NCBI GenBank assembly: GCA_002359185.1
Contig: DEML01000009.1
Coordinates: 1,039 to 65,038 of the forward strand
DNA length: 64,000 bases
Direction: 5' to 3'
Source: Planctomycetaceae bacterium UBA2671
Lineage (GTDB): Bacteria; Planctomycetota; Planctomycetia; Planctomycetales; Planctomycetaceae
Shown: one piece after another, positions 30,549-41,203 of the stretch
Position numbering within the stretch: position 1 is the first letter of the stretch
Layout: every line of letters begins with the position of its first letter
The notes under the pieces: generated by a model
The model's input: only the letters and a program-made list of their open reading frames with translations
Database searches by the model: none
What the model was told of the DNA's origin: nothing
Program-made: the position numbers and the translations under genes

Positions 30549-33500
30549 ATGAGTTTTCGCCTGCTACTGGCTTTCGGGATTTTGATATCGCTGAAATCAT
30601 CGATTCAAGCCAAGGACATCGACTTCAATCGCGACATCCGTCCGCTGCTTTCTGATAAATGTTACTTCTGCCACGGTCCCGATGAAGAAACCCGCGAAGC
30701 TGACCTGCGGCTCGATCAGCGGGGTGCAGCCATCGAATACGGAGCCATTGTTCCGGGCAAGCCGTCAGAAAGTCTCATTCTTGAGCGGATCACTTCTTCC
30801 GATCCCGATCTCAAAATGCCTCCGCCATCCAGCGGGAAATCACTCAGTGAAGCAGAGATTGAGACATTCAGAAAATGGATTGAGAATGATGCTCCCTATT
30901 CTGAACACTGGTCTTTCGTGCCTCCGCAGCGCCCTGAGTTGCCTGCCTCTCCACTGAAAGCCGAGTTGCAGAATCCAATTGATCACTTCATCGCCGCGAA
31001 ACTGGATGAGAATCAACTCGCATTCAGTCCTCCCGCAGATAAAGAAACGCTCTTGCGTCGACTCTCACTCGATTTAATCGGTCTCCCCCCTTCTCCCGAA
31101 GAGATTGCCGAATTCCTGTCTGCGACTGATGAAAACGCACAAGATCAAGTGATTGAACGCTTATTGAATTCTCCCCATTTTGGTGAACACTGGGGACGCT
31201 GGTGGCTCGATGCCGCTCGCTATGCCGACTCGGATGGTTATGAGAAAGACAAACAACGGGAAGTCTGGTTTTATCGAGACTGGGTCATTAATTCTCTCAA
31301 TGAGAATAAGCCTTACAACGAATTCATCATCGAACAAATCGCCGGAGATCTGCTGCCACAAGCTAGTCAGGATGAGATTGTTGCGACCGGTTTTCTCCGA
31401 AATTCAATGGTTAATGAAGAAGGAGGAGCCGATCCTGAGCAATTTCGTGTGGAAGGGATGTTCGATCGGATGGATGCCATCGGCAAAGCGATTCTCGGAC
31501 TGACAACCCAATGTGCCCAGTGTCACACTCACAAATTCGATCCCATCACTCAAACCGATTACTACCGCATGTACGCGGCTCTCAATGATTTTCACGAAGC
31601 GATCACAACCGTCTACACGCCAGAACAACAGGAGCAGCGGAAATCAGTACTCGACCAAATTTCGCAAATCAAAGCCCGTATCAAACAACAACATCCGGAT
31701 TGGAAACAGCAACTCGAAAATTGGGCTGATCAAACCCGAGAGCATCTTGTGACCTGGAAGACAGTCACGCCCACAGAAGTCCCTTATGAAGGACAGAAAT
31801 TTCGCATCCTTGAAGACGGTTCGGTTCTCAGTGAAAGTTATGCCCCGACGAAATCGAACGTGGAATTGAGTCAGACTTTGCCTGCTCAAGAAATTCGAGC
31901 AGTGCGGCTCGATTTACTGACTCATCCCCAACTCCCCCACAATGGCCCCGGTCGTTCTTTGTATGGAACCGGTGCACTCACCGAATTTGAAGTCCATGTC
32001 GCACCAGCTTCTGATCCCGGAAAAAAGACGAAGGTCAAATTCACTCGTGCTTTCTCCAATGTCAATGCGACTCGATCCGCGTTGCCAGCTGCATTCCGTG
32101 AGAAAAATGCCGATAAGGATGATCGCGTGACCGGCCCCATCGAATATGCCATCGATGACGACAAGAAAACCGCCTGGACGAGCGATCTCGATCCCGGTCG
32201 CAGAAACGAAAATGCCTATGCGGTTTTTATGCCGGAAACACCCATCAATTTTGACGAAGATTTTGTACTTACCTGGAAACTCGCACAACTTCATGGCGGC
32301 TGGAATTCCGACGACAATCAATCCTACATTTTCGGACGCTATCGATTTTCTGTTACGAATGGTGACTTGACCGAGACAGATCCAGTTCCTCTCGCCATTC
32401 GAAAATTACTGTCTCAACCCGAAGATCAACTGTCAGATGAACAACAGGAAACTCTGTTTTCCTATTGGCGATCAATCAATCCCGAATACTCAGCAGAGAA
32501 TGCAGAAATCGAAGCTCTCTGGAAATCGCACCCGGCTCCCGTCAGTCAACTGGCGGTGAAAACTATGAAATCCCATCGTAAGACGCATCTCATGCAGCGT
32601 GGTGATTTTCTGAATCCGGGTAATGAAGTTCAGCCGGGGGCTCCCGATTTTTTGAATCCATTTCAGGATACTCCCGCACCGGATCGTCTCGACTTTGCCC
32701 GCTGGCTGGTCTCGAAAGATTCTCCAACAACGGCTCGAACAATCGTCAATCGAATCTGGCAGGCTTACTTCGGACGCGGAATTGTCAGTACCCCCGAAGA
32801 TCTCGGCTCGCAATCTCCGCCCCCTTCACATCCTGAACTGCTCGACTGGCTGGCCGTCGAATTGATGGAGCATAACTGGGAATTGAAACACATCCACAAA
32901 CTGATTGTGACCTCAAAGACCTATCAGCAAAGCTCAATCATCAGTCCTGAATTACTTGAGAAAGACCCCTTCAATATTCTGCTGGCACGTGGTGCCCGCT
33001 TTCGAGTTCGTTCGGAAGTTGTTCGCGACATTGCATTAACTGCCAGTGGCTTACTCAATCGACAAATCGGCGGGCCGAGTGTTTATCCCCCTGCTCCCAA
33101 ATTTCTCTTTCAACCCCCCGCCAGTTACGGTCCGAAACAATGGCCTCTTTCTTCGCAGACGCAGCAGTATCGAAGAAGTCTCTACATCCATCAATACCGG
33201 TCAGTCCCCTACCCTCCTTTACAGGTGTTCGATTCTCCCAAAGGTGATGCGTCCTGTGTCCGCAGAACGCGCAGTAACACACCACTGCAGGCTCTGGTGA
33301 TGCTCAATGAACCCCAATTCGTCGACTTTGCCAAAGCATTTGCAAAACGAATTCTCACAGAGTGTGACATCGATGATGCTGAGCGAATTCAATATGCATT
33401 TCAATTAGCCGTCAGTCGTGAAGCTGATGAGGAAGAAGTCGAGATTTTGGAATCGTTATTAAAAGATATCCGGCAGCGAATTGAATCGGGTGAGTTGTCC

Positions 33501-33623
33501 AGCCAGGAAATCAACGGAAACTCCACAGAAGTTGACCAGCATTCAGAAGCTAAAGAATTGGCAGCGTGGAGCATCTTAGCCCGAGCAATTTTAAATCTCG
33601 ATGAAACGATTACCCGGCAGTAG
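30549..33623 (+). CDS. PSD1/PSCyt planctomycete cytochrome c protein (DUF1549/DUF1553)
   Basis: About 1024 residues, signal peptide then PSCyt1 heme site CYFCH (38-42). DUF1549 (about 125-330) contains a second CxxCH in TTQCAQCHTHKFDPIT. A middle beta-rich region (about 430-620) is followed by DUF1553 (about 700-980; PDRLDFARWLVSKDSPTTAR, GRGIVSTPEDLGSQSPPPSHPELLDWLA). ATG at 30549 gives MSFRLLLAFG and a GGGA 6-10 nt upstream; earlier in-frame ATGs are less likely. Always found next to a DUF1501 gene, as here. Probably a periplasmic redox enzyme acting on carbohydrate or other polymer; function not established. Confidence 0.88.
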   Translation: MSFRLLLAFGILISLKSSIQAKDIDFNRDIRPLLSDKCYFCHGPDEETREADLRLDQRGAAIEYGAIVPGKPSESLILERITSSDPDLKMPPPSSGKSLSEAEIETFRKWIENDAPYSEHWSFVPPQRPELPASPLKAELQNPIDHFIAAKLDENQLAFSPPADKETLLRRLSLDLIGLPPSPEEIAEFLSATDENAQDQVIERLLNSPHFGEHWGRWWLDAARYADSDGYEKDKQREVWFYRDWVINSLNENKPYNEFIIEQIAGDLLPQASQDEIVATGFLRNSMVNEEGGADPEQFRVEGMFDRMDAIGKAILGLTTQCAQCHTHKFDPITQTDYYRMYAALNDFHEAITTVYTPEQQEQRKSVLDQISQIKARIKQQHPDWKQQLENWADQTREHLVTWKTVTPTEVPYEGQKFRILEDGSVLSESYAPTKSNVELSQTLPAQEIRAVRLDLLTHPQLPHNGPGRSLYGTGALTEFEVHVAPASDPGKKTKVKFTRAFSNVNATRSALPAAFREKNADKDDRVTGPIEYAIDDDKKTAWTSDLDPGRRNENAYAVFMPETPINFDEDFVLTWKLAQLHGGWNSDDNQSYIFGRYRFSVTNGDLTETDPVPLAIRKLLSQPEDQLSDEQQETLFSYWRSINPEYSAENAEIEALWKSHPAPVSQLAVKTMKSHRKTHLMQRGDFLNPGNEVQPGAPDFLNPFQDTPAPDRLDFARWLVSKDSPTTARTIVNRIWQAYFGRGIVSTPEDLGSQSPPPSHPELLDWLAVELMEHNWELKHIHKLIVTSKTYQQSSIISPELLEKDPFNILLARGARFRVRSEVVRDIALTASGLLNRQIGGPSVYPPAPKFLFQPPASYGPKQWPLSSQTQQYRRSLYIHQYRSVPYPPLQVFDSPKGDASCVRRTRSNTPLQALVMLNEPQFVDFAKAFAKRILTECDIDDAERIQYAFQLAVSREADEEEVEILESLLKDIRQRIESGELSSQEINGNSTEVDQHSEAKELAAWSILARAILNLDETITRQ

Positions 33624-33639
33624 AAGAAATTTAATTTTC

Positions 33640-33757
33640 ACCACGAAGACACAAAGGCACGAAGAGTTTTATGGAAGAAGTCAATCTAATTCAAAAGGAA
33701 GATTTCTATTTGTGTTGTATGGTTACATATCTCTTTGTGTCTTCGTGCCTTAGTGGT
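33640..33757. repeat. CCACGAAGACACAAAGGCACGAAG interspersed repeat pair (family F)
   Basis: Left copy 33640-33666 (ACCACGAAGACACAAAGGCA) and an inverted, slightly shifted copy 33731-33757 (CTCTTTGTGTCTTCGTGCCT). Similar sequences are widespread in intergenic DNA of planctomycetes. A degraded relative may be at 27250-27312. Confidence 0.6.
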
Positions 33758-33796
33758 AAATAATAAAAAAGTTAAGAGTTTAGAAGTGGTAATCTC

Positions 33797-33818
33797 GTCA
33801 GGCAGTGCCTGACCTACA
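33797..33818. repeat. Single arm of family A repeat
   Basis: GTCAGGC-AGT-GCCTGAC followed by CTACA, the same as the right arm at 36944-36965. No partner arm is found within 100 nt. Confidence 0.75.
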
Positions 33819-33846
33819 CCGGATTAATAGAGACGGAAGTCATAAT

Positions 33847-35271
33847 ATGAATAATCACCCCAGAATACTGCCTCACAATCATGTCGCTCGTCGCTGGTTT
33901 CTCCAGCAATGCGGAATCGGCCTGGGTGGTGTGGCAATGGCCAGCATGTCGCAGGAAACCGCGAAAGCAGCTTCATTGAGTGATGATCCTCTCGCTCCGA
34001 AACAGCCGCACTTTCCGGCTAGGGCTAAGAATGTCATCCTCCTGTTTATGGGAGGCGGGCCGAGTCAGTTTGAACTGTTCGATTACAAACCGACGCTCGA
34101 AAAACTCGATGGGACATTGCCCCCAGCCGATTTGCTGAAAGGTTATCGAGCCGCTTTCATCAATCCCAATTCGAAACTGTTAGGCCCTAAATATCCGTTT
34201 GCCAAGCACGGTGAATCGGGAGCAGAACTCTCGGATCAATTGCCTCATCTGGCTAAAGTCGTTGATGATCTTTGCATTATCCGCTCGATGAAAACCGATG
34301 CGTTCAACCACGCTCCGGGTCAACTGCTGATGAGTACCGGCTCTCAGCAATTCGGGCGTCCGAGCATGGGATCGTGGGTCACCTATGGACTGGGGAATGA
34401 GTCTCGCAATCTCCCCTCCTACATTGTTTTCAACAGCGGAAACAAGGGGCCGAGTGCCGGGTCGAGTAACTGGAGCAGTGGATTTCTGCCGACTGTGCAT
34501 TCCGGCGTCGAATTTCGGACCAGTGGTGATCCCGTCCTTTATCTTTCCAATCCGGAAGGAATCGATCGGCAGGTGCAGCGATCGACTCTCGATGCCGTCA
34601 ATGCGATCAATCGTCGGCAACTCGATCTCGTCGGGGATCCCGAAATCGCGACTCGTATCAGTTCTTATGAGATGGCTTTCCGTATGCAGACCAGCGCGCC
34701 GGAAGCGATGGATCTCAATAACGAGCCAGCTCACGTTCTTGAACAGTATGGAGCCGAGCCGGGGAAAGCCTCGTTTGCTAACAACTGTCTGCTTGCACGA
34801 CGACTCGTTCAGCGTGGCGTTCGTTTCGTTCAGTTATTTCACGAATCCTGGGATCAGCACGGCGGCTTAAAGAATGGCATCGCTAACAACTGCAAAGCAA
34901 CCGATCAGGCTTGTGCGGCACTGATTGCCGACTTGAAACAGCAGGGAATGCTCGACGAAACGCTCGTCATCTGGGGCGGAGAATTTGGCCGTACTCCGAT
35001 GGTGCAAGGTGGGAACGATGGTCGCGATCATCACCCGAATTCCTTTTCGATGTGGTTAGCCGGTGGCGGAATCAAACCGGGTATCACCCACGGCTCTACC
35101 GACGAACTCGGTTTCAATGTCGGAGAGAAGCCGGTGCACGTGCATGATCTCCATGCCACGATTTTGCACCTGCTCGGATTCAATCACAAACAACTCACCT
35201 TCCGTTTCCAGGGCCGCGATTATCGACTGACCGATGTTCACGGTGAAATCGTCAAGGAAATTCTCGCGTAA
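33847..35271 (+). CDS. DUF1501 family protein with Tat signal
   Basis: 474 residues. The start at 33847 gives MNNHPRILPHNHVARRWFLQQ with a twin-arginine-type signal (RRWFLQ then hydrophobic GIGLGGVAMAS), so it is exported folded. The alkaline-phosphatase-like body has VILLFMGGGPSQFELFDYKP, HAPGQLLMSTGSQQFGRPSMGSWV and VIWGGEFGRTPM. It is the standard partner of the PSD1/PSCyt protein 224 nt upstream. A family A repeat arm lies before the start, in a possible upstream extension, supporting the later start. DUF1501 proteins are sulfatase-fold relatives of unknown substrate. Confidence 0.85.
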   Translation: MNNHPRILPHNHVARRWFLQQCGIGLGGVAMASMSQETAKAASLSDDPLAPKQPHFPARAKNVILLFMGGGPSQFELFDYKPTLEKLDGTLPPADLLKGYRAAFINPNSKLLGPKYPFAKHGESGAELSDQLPHLAKVVDDLCIIRSMKTDAFNHAPGQLLMSTGSQQFGRPSMGSWVTYGLGNESRNLPSYIVFNSGNKGPSAGSSNWSSGFLPTVHSGVEFRTSGDPVLYLSNPEGIDRQVQRSTLDAVNAINRRQLDLVGDPEIATRISSYEMAFRMQTSAPEAMDLNNEPAHVLEQYGAEPGKASFANNCLLARRLVQRGVRFVQLFHESWDQHGGLKNGIANNCKATDQACAALIADLKQQGMLDETLVIWGGEFGRTPMVQGGNDGRDHHPNSFSMWLAGGGIKPGITHGSTDELGFNVGEKPVHVHDLHATILHLLGFNHKQLTFRFQGRDYRLTDVHGEIVKEILA

Positions 35272-35450
35272 AGAATCAAGATTGGTTGATTGATGAGCCG
35301 AAGTGCAGAATTCGAGAACCAATTCCAATTCTTCCTTTCGCTTCTTCAGCCCAATACATATAATTGCCTCTTGATGTTTATTCGCCGCGCTCGCCGAACG
35401 ACACCATTTCAGAGCTATCAACAATACTTGAACTTCACAGGAGAAATAAA

Positions 35451-36827
<1,377 letters not shown>

Positions 36828-36853
36828 TTCAACTCACCTTGTGTTGACGAGCG

Positions 36854-36889
36854 AACAGCCGCGAAGAATATACTTTCGCGGCTGTTTTT
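36854..36889 (+). terminator. Intrinsic terminator after the Gfo/Idh/MocA gene
   Basis: Perfect 12-bp stem AACAGCCGCGAA (36854-36865) / TTCGCGGCTGTT (36875-36886), loop of 9 nt, then a short T run. Confidence 0.85.
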
Positions 36890-36895
36890 ATGCGC

Positions 36896-36965
36896 TGTAG
36901 GTCAGGCTGTGCCTGACGAAATGTGCGTGCTACCCTGTTTGTCGTCAGGCAGTGCCTGACCTACA
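36896..36965. repeat. 70-bp palindromic repeat (family A), second complete copy
   Basis: Arms 36896-36917 and 36944-36965, 26-nt spacer. The arms differ from perfect complementarity only in the 3-nt hairpin loop (TGT versus AGT). Same arm length and spacer length as the copy at 3459-3528, while the spacer sequence differs. It lies directly after the terminator at 36854-36889. Confidence 0.85.
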
Positions 36966-36995
36966 GCTGAAAGCATAACCTACTTTCGTTTTTGA

Positions 36996-37607
36996 TTATC
37001 GAACTCGTTTATAACGAATCAGACATCCGACCGGAGGCGTTTCTTTAACTTCAGGCTGATTCCCCTCAAGCAACGCTTCGACAGCTTCAATCACGTATTG
37101 CTGTTTGACCTCAGCGGCATTCGTACTGTCATCGAATGCCCCCATGTAGACAATATTGCGATCCTTGTTCAGAACAAAACACTCAGGGGTTCGGAGTGCA
37201 CCTAAATCTCGCCCTGTTTGCTGGCTTTCATCGAATAGATAGGGAAATGAAAACCCAGCTTCCTCGGCTTTCTCTTTCATCTTCTCCAGCGAATCTGCTT
37301 TCACCAGATTGCAGTTGATCGCTACAAATTTCACGCGATCGTTCTTCGCATATTTCTTATGAAACTGTTCAAAACGGGATTCATAATCTTCAGCATACGG
37401 ACAACTGTTGCAGGTGAAGGCAATCACGAACACCTCTGCATCCTCAAAATCTTTTGAGGAATACGCTTTGTCATCAGTCGCGGGAAGAGTATCGAAGCCT
37501 GCAAAGTGATCTCCGATGCTTCGATCGGGATTGTATTTTCCAGCCTCCAGAACACTAACAGACAAAAGGCTGCTCAGCAGCAACATCCCTATTACTATTC
37601 GATTCAT
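36996..37607 (-). CDS. Exported thioredoxin-fold redoxin (AhpC/TSA-like)
   Basis: 203 residues, signal peptide (about 1-22). Thioredoxin-like fold with active-site motif CNSCP (66-70) after VFVIAFT, then FVAINCNLVK, FPYLFDESQQTGRDLGALRTPE (cis-Pro region TPE) and FVLNKDRNIVYMGAFDD. Likely a thiol-disulfide oxidoreductase or peroxiredoxin-like protein in the periplasm. It begins 3 nt after the DUF2007 gene and is the last gene of the HNH-PQQ-DUF2007-redoxin operon on the minus strand. Confidence 0.85.
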   Translation of the reverse strand: MNRIVIGMLLLSSLLSVSVLEAGKYNPDRSIGDHFAGFDTLPATDDKAYSSKDFEDAEVFVIAFTCNSCPYAEDYESRFEQFHKKYAKNDRVKFVAINCNLVKADSLEKMKEKAEEAGFSFPYLFDESQQTGRDLGALRTPECFVLNKDRNIVYMGAFDDSTNAAEVKQQYVIEAVEALLEGNQPEVKETPPVGCLIRYKRVR

Positions 37608-37610
37608 AGA

Positions 37611-37892
37611 TTACTCATTTTCATCAAGTATAATATTCAAATATTCTTCGATGATCGCGCGGGCTCTGATACGATCATTTTCAAAGGCAAGTACCTGAGG
37701 CGAACCATGCCAGCCAACCACCTCGGCATACCCCCCGGAAGAACTCGCTCCACCAATTTGAGCTTCAATCCCCTGGTCCGCCAAAACGTTCACCAGCATT
37801 TGGGCTTCGCTGAGATTTCTCGCGCGGTAGACTTCGATGATGTTCTCATTTAGACGATGAGGATCGCTGGTTGAGGAGGAATCGTCCATCAT
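37611..37892 (-). CDS. DUF2007 domain protein
   Basis: 93 residues. DUF2007 (putative signal-transducing) pattern: IIEVYRARNLSEAQMLVNVL, DQGIEAQIGG and PQVLAFENDRIRARAIIEEY. ATG at 37892 (GGAA just upstream) chosen over a TTG at 37904. It is tightly packed, 8 nt after the PQQ-repeat gene and 3 nt before the redoxin gene. Confidence 0.75.
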   Translation of the reverse strand: MMDDSSSTSDPHRLNENIIEVYRARNLSEAQMLVNVLADQGIEAQIGGASSSGGYAEVVGWHGSPQVLAFENDRIRARAIIEEYLNIILDENE

Positions 37893-37900
37893 ATTTCCAA

Positions 37901-39256
37901 TCAATTTTGACTCGATTTCAATTCAGGCTGCCGACTCAGGCAAACGAGTTCTTCCTGCCGATGAGAGCCGTTCCCGGTTCCGATTCTCAGGTAGATGTTT
38001 TCATCATATACGGCCGAACTGGCGTAACAATCCGTTCCCAGGCGATTCACGGAAATTTGCTGATAGCTGGAAGAATCGGCCTTGAATACAAAAGTTTGTC
38101 CTTCGAGATTCGAAACATAAATCGTATTGCCAACCGCCACAGGTGAGGCTGAGAAACTTCCTCCCAACCGCTCTTTCCATTGCTCGGCTCCTGTTGCAAC
38201 ATCCCAGCAATAGGCGATTCCTTTGTCAGTGATCCCAAAGAGTGCCTCTCCAACTGCGATTAACGAAGGCTCATAGAGTTTCGTCTTCACCTCCCATTGC
38301 TTCTGCCCTGTCCCATCAAGAGCAATTGTCTGGCTCTGGGGATAACCGCCGCTGGCGATGATGATATCCTTAGCCACCACAATCGTTCCACAGGTCGCTT
38401 CCGCCGTGCCAGGTGTTTGCCAGTCCTCTTTCCCGGTGCGGGGATCGTAACTGATAATCTTTTCTCCCCCGGAAATCAATAACTGATCTTTCCCGCCGAC
38501 GTTCGCAATTCGAGGAGAGGAATACGTGCTCGCCAGAGGCCGTTGCACCAGCCAGGCCAGTTCTCCAGACTCGGCATCCAGAGCACACAGATAACCCCCG
38601 CCGTGATTATCGCAGGCAAAGATCACAAACGAGTTGTACAAAACAGGCGAAGGGGCATATCCAAATTTGGAATTGAACGCGCCAAGTTCCTGCGTCCAGA
38701 TGAGCTTGCCTGTTTCAACATTCAAAGCATACGCGGTGATCTTTTCGTGATGCAGGAACGCCGTTATCACCCGCTCTCCATCACAAACAACCGTGCCGTT
38801 GGCGTGTGTACTTTTCGGATGCATTTGCCCCGAGGAAGGAAATCCACCTTCATTGACTGTGGTCGACCAGAGTTGACTGCCATCGGCAACGTCGAAAGAA
38901 ATAACCATTTGTTTCTGAGCAGTATCATCGGCGGTCGCGAGATAGATACGATTATTGACGATCACAGGAGAAGCATTTCCCCGTCCTGGAACTTCGACTC
39001 GCCATTTCACATTCTCGGAGTCGCTCCAGTGCGTCGGTGCGTCCGCTTCTCCTGCAACTCCGCTTTGATCAGGACCTCGCCAGCCGGGCCATTCCGATTT
39101 TAAGTGCGACAGATCCTTTTCAGAGAAGGAAACCGACGACTGCTCAATGCTCACTTGTTTAACAGGAGTTTTTTTCTGACATCCTGATAATGCAATCAGC
39201 ATCAGCAGGCTGGTCACTGTCCCTAAAGTTCTCAAGTAGTATCGTGATTTCATCAT
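37901..39256 (-). CDS. PQQ-like beta-propeller lipoprotein
   Basis: 451 residues. Lipobox LIALSGC with Cys26. Then an eight-bladed propeller of PQQ-like repeats: WPGWRGPDQSGVAGE, LWSTTVNEGGFPSSG, ALNVETGKLIWTQELGAF, ALDAESGELAWLVQRPLA, SYDPRTGKEDWQTPGTA, CWDVATGAEQWKERLGG. It could be an outer-membrane assembly BamB-like scaffold or a quinoprotein; no PQQ ligand residues can be assigned. Its ATG overlaps the stop of the HNH gene (ATGATGA). Confidence 0.85.
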   Translation of the reverse strand: MMKSRYYLRTLGTVTSLLMLIALSGCQKKTPVKQVSIEQSSVSFSEKDLSHLKSEWPGWRGPDQSGVAGEADAPTHWSDSENVKWRVEVPGRGNASPVIVNNRIYLATADDTAQKQMVISFDVADGSQLWSTTVNEGGFPSSGQMHPKSTHANGTVVCDGERVITAFLHHEKITAYALNVETGKLIWTQELGAFNSKFGYAPSPVLYNSFVIFACDNHGGGYLCALDAESGELAWLVQRPLASTYSSPRIANVGGKDQLLISGGEKIISYDPRTGKEDWQTPGTAEATCGTIVVAKDIIIASGGYPQSQTIALDGTGQKQWEVKTKLYEPSLIAVGEALFGITDKGIAYCWDVATGAEQWKERLGGSFSASPVAVGNTIYVSNLEGQTFVFKADSSSYQQISVNRLGTDCYASSAVYDENIYLRIGTGNGSHRQEELVCLSRQPELKSSQN

Positions 39257-39579
39257 CCCACCTCTTTCGATAGCTGACCTGTTTTTGTTTTCTGTTTGGC
39301 GACCCAGGCAAAGTGTTTTTGCAGCGAATCATCAGCCATCAGGAGTTCGTAGGTGGAAAAGTTTTTCGCAAGTGTCATTTCGTCAAAGCGGTCATGGATT
39401 CCATTGTGGCACAACCGGCAAACACAAATCCCCCTATTGAGTTCTTCCTTCGAATACCTCTTCTGAAAATGCGGTCGTCGGTGCATTTTCTGGGGAATCA
39501 AATGATGAAATGTCAACAATGTTTCGCGACGACAGCATGGACAATTTCCATATTTCATCCGGCGAGGCATCGTAAACAT
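39253..39579 (-). CDS. Small HNH endonuclease
   Basis: 108 residues. HNH motif LTFHHLIPQKMH (His25-His26) with later CRLCHNGIH; zinc-type Cys pairs CPCC (13-16) and CVCRLC (52-57). Probably a non-specific or repair-type nuclease. First gene of the four-gene minus-strand operon, overlapping the PQQ gene start by 4 nt. The odd pairing with an exported propeller lipoprotein is noted but unexplained. Confidence 0.8.
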   Translation of the reverse strand: MFTMPRRMKYGNCPCCRRETLLTFHHLIPQKMHRRPHFQKRYSKEELNRGICVCRLCHNGIHDRFDEMTLAKNFSTYELLMADDSLQKHFAWVAKQKTKTGQLSKEVG

Positions 39580-39730
39580 CGTTCAAAATTTCCTTAAATT
39601 CACCCCAGCAGACTTGGTTTCCAATCTCTGCTCTTCTCAGTTAAACTCATGCTTATGAATCAGGATTAGTCGATTATAGACAATTCCCAATCCCTGACGA
39701 ACAGATCCGTTCTTCCTCCGGAGAAAATTG

Positions 39731-41158
39731 ATGGCATTTCTCAGATTCTTAACGATGGTCCTTCTGCTGAAGTTCAGCAGCATCATCATCTCGATAAATC
39801 CATTATATGCCGATGAACCACTCAATATTCTCCTGATCACGGCTGATGATCTCGGAATGCAACTCGGCTGTTATGGAGACAATGCTGCGAAAACTCCTCA
39901 CTTGGATAAACTGGCCGAACGGAGTCGACTCTTTGAAAACGCTTACGTTGCCCAGGCCTCCTGCAGTCCTTCCCGCAGTGCGATGTTTACCGGACTCTAC
40001 CCTCACACAAACGGCCAGTATGGATTACTGAATGCGGGAGTCGGTTTCCAGATTCATGAGAACCTGTACGACAAAACAATTCCTGCATTGCTGAAAGAAG
40101 CTGGCTATACAACGGGCATCTCCGGCAAATTGCATGTTGGTCCTGAAAAGACATTTCCATTTGATGAACGAATCCGAGGCGACTCACGAGATGTCAAAGT
40201 GATTGCCGAAAAGGTCGGTGAATTCTTTAAGACTTCCGATGGTCCCTTCTTCTTTATGGCCAACTACTCCGACCCGCATGTCTATGGTCGCAGCCCCCGA
40301 CCTCCTAAAGAAGCTTTTCCGACACAGTACAAAGGAATTCCTAAATCACCATTGAAGATTGGTGAAGTCTCTGCGTTTCCATTTCAGAAACTTGATCATC
40401 CCGAAGAGATCGAACGCATCACTCAGTACTACAATGCCTGCTCACGATTTGATGTCGGGGTCGGCTTATTGCTCGATGAATTACAGGCTTCCGGACATGC
40501 CGACAACACACTGGTTATATTCGTTTCCGATCACGGTCCCCCTTTCTATCGTGGAAAGACGACCTGCTACGAAGCGGGCGTGAAAGTCCCGATGCTGCTG
40601 CACTGGCCTGGTAAGTTTGAAAAAGCCGACCGCTCCCCCGCTCTGGTTTCAACCGTCGATATCCTCCCCACTATTCTGGAAGCAGCCGGAATTCAGAAGG
40701 ATGTCCAGACTCAAGGCCGATCTCTTTCGACATCTCTCGATCCTGCTCAATGTCGTAAAACTCTCGCCACCGAATTTCATTATCATGGCAGTTCTCCTTA
40801 CTTCCCAAGACGATCAATTCGCGATGAACGCTACAAGTTGATCCACAATTTACTGGCCAATGAAAAATCCGCTCGCACGGGAGTCGATGGAGATGCCGCT
40901 TATGAACTGGTTATAAACGATCCTGAGCAGTCTACCAAGATGAAGCAGGTTTATCAGCGAGCCGCCAATCCTCCGGAATATGAATTGTATGATTTAAAAG
41001 CGGATCCCTGGGAATTCGACAATCTGATCGACAATCCCGACCATCAAAACGTCAAAGCTCGATTGCTAAGCAGCCTGAAGGAATGGCAGCAGGAAACGGA
41101 TGATCCTCTGCTGACTCGCGAAGGTATTCAGACCATGAGCCGTTTTGAAAAACAGTAA
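39731..41158 (+). CDS. Sulfatase, heparan N-sulfatase-like
   Basis: 475 residues with a signal peptide. Metal site LNILLITADDLGMQLGCYGD, activation motif CSPSRSAMFTGLYPH with Cys78 as the formylglycine precursor, FVSDHGPPFYRGKTTCYEAG and a C-terminal YELYDLKADPWEFDNLI. The pattern resembles sulfamidase/heparan N-sulfatase and N-sulfoglucosamine sulfohydrolase homologs. ATG at 39731 follows an in-frame TTG. An esterase gene follows 45 nt later on the same strand. Confidence 0.88.
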   Translation: MAFLRFLTMVLLLKFSSIIISINPLYADEPLNILLITADDLGMQLGCYGDNAAKTPHLDKLAERSRLFENAYVAQASCSPSRSAMFTGLYPHTNGQYGLLNAGVGFQIHENLYDKTIPALLKEAGYTTGISGKLHVGPEKTFPFDERIRGDSRDVKVIAEKVGEFFKTSDGPFFFMANYSDPHVYGRSPRPPKEAFPTQYKGIPKSPLKIGEVSAFPFQKLDHPEEIERITQYYNACSRFDVGVGLLLDELQASGHADNTLVIFVSDHGPPFYRGKTTCYEAGVKVPMLLHWPGKFEKADRSPALVSTVDILPTILEAAGIQKDVQTQGRSLSTSLDPAQCRKTLATEFHYHGSSPYFPRRSIRDERYKLIHNLLANEKSARTGVDGDAAYELVINDPEQSTKMKQVYQRAANPPEYELYDLKADPWEFDNLIDNPDHQNVKARLLSSLKEWQQETDDPLLTREGIQTMSRFEKQ

Positions 41159-41203
41159 ACAGCATTAACATCAGTGACAACCTGACTACTCAAAGAGAAT
41201 GAC

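Noticed and set aside
33640..33820. CRISPR array (several short repeats close together)
   Set aside because: The repeats are inverted and of different families, with irregular spacing; no cas genes are present.
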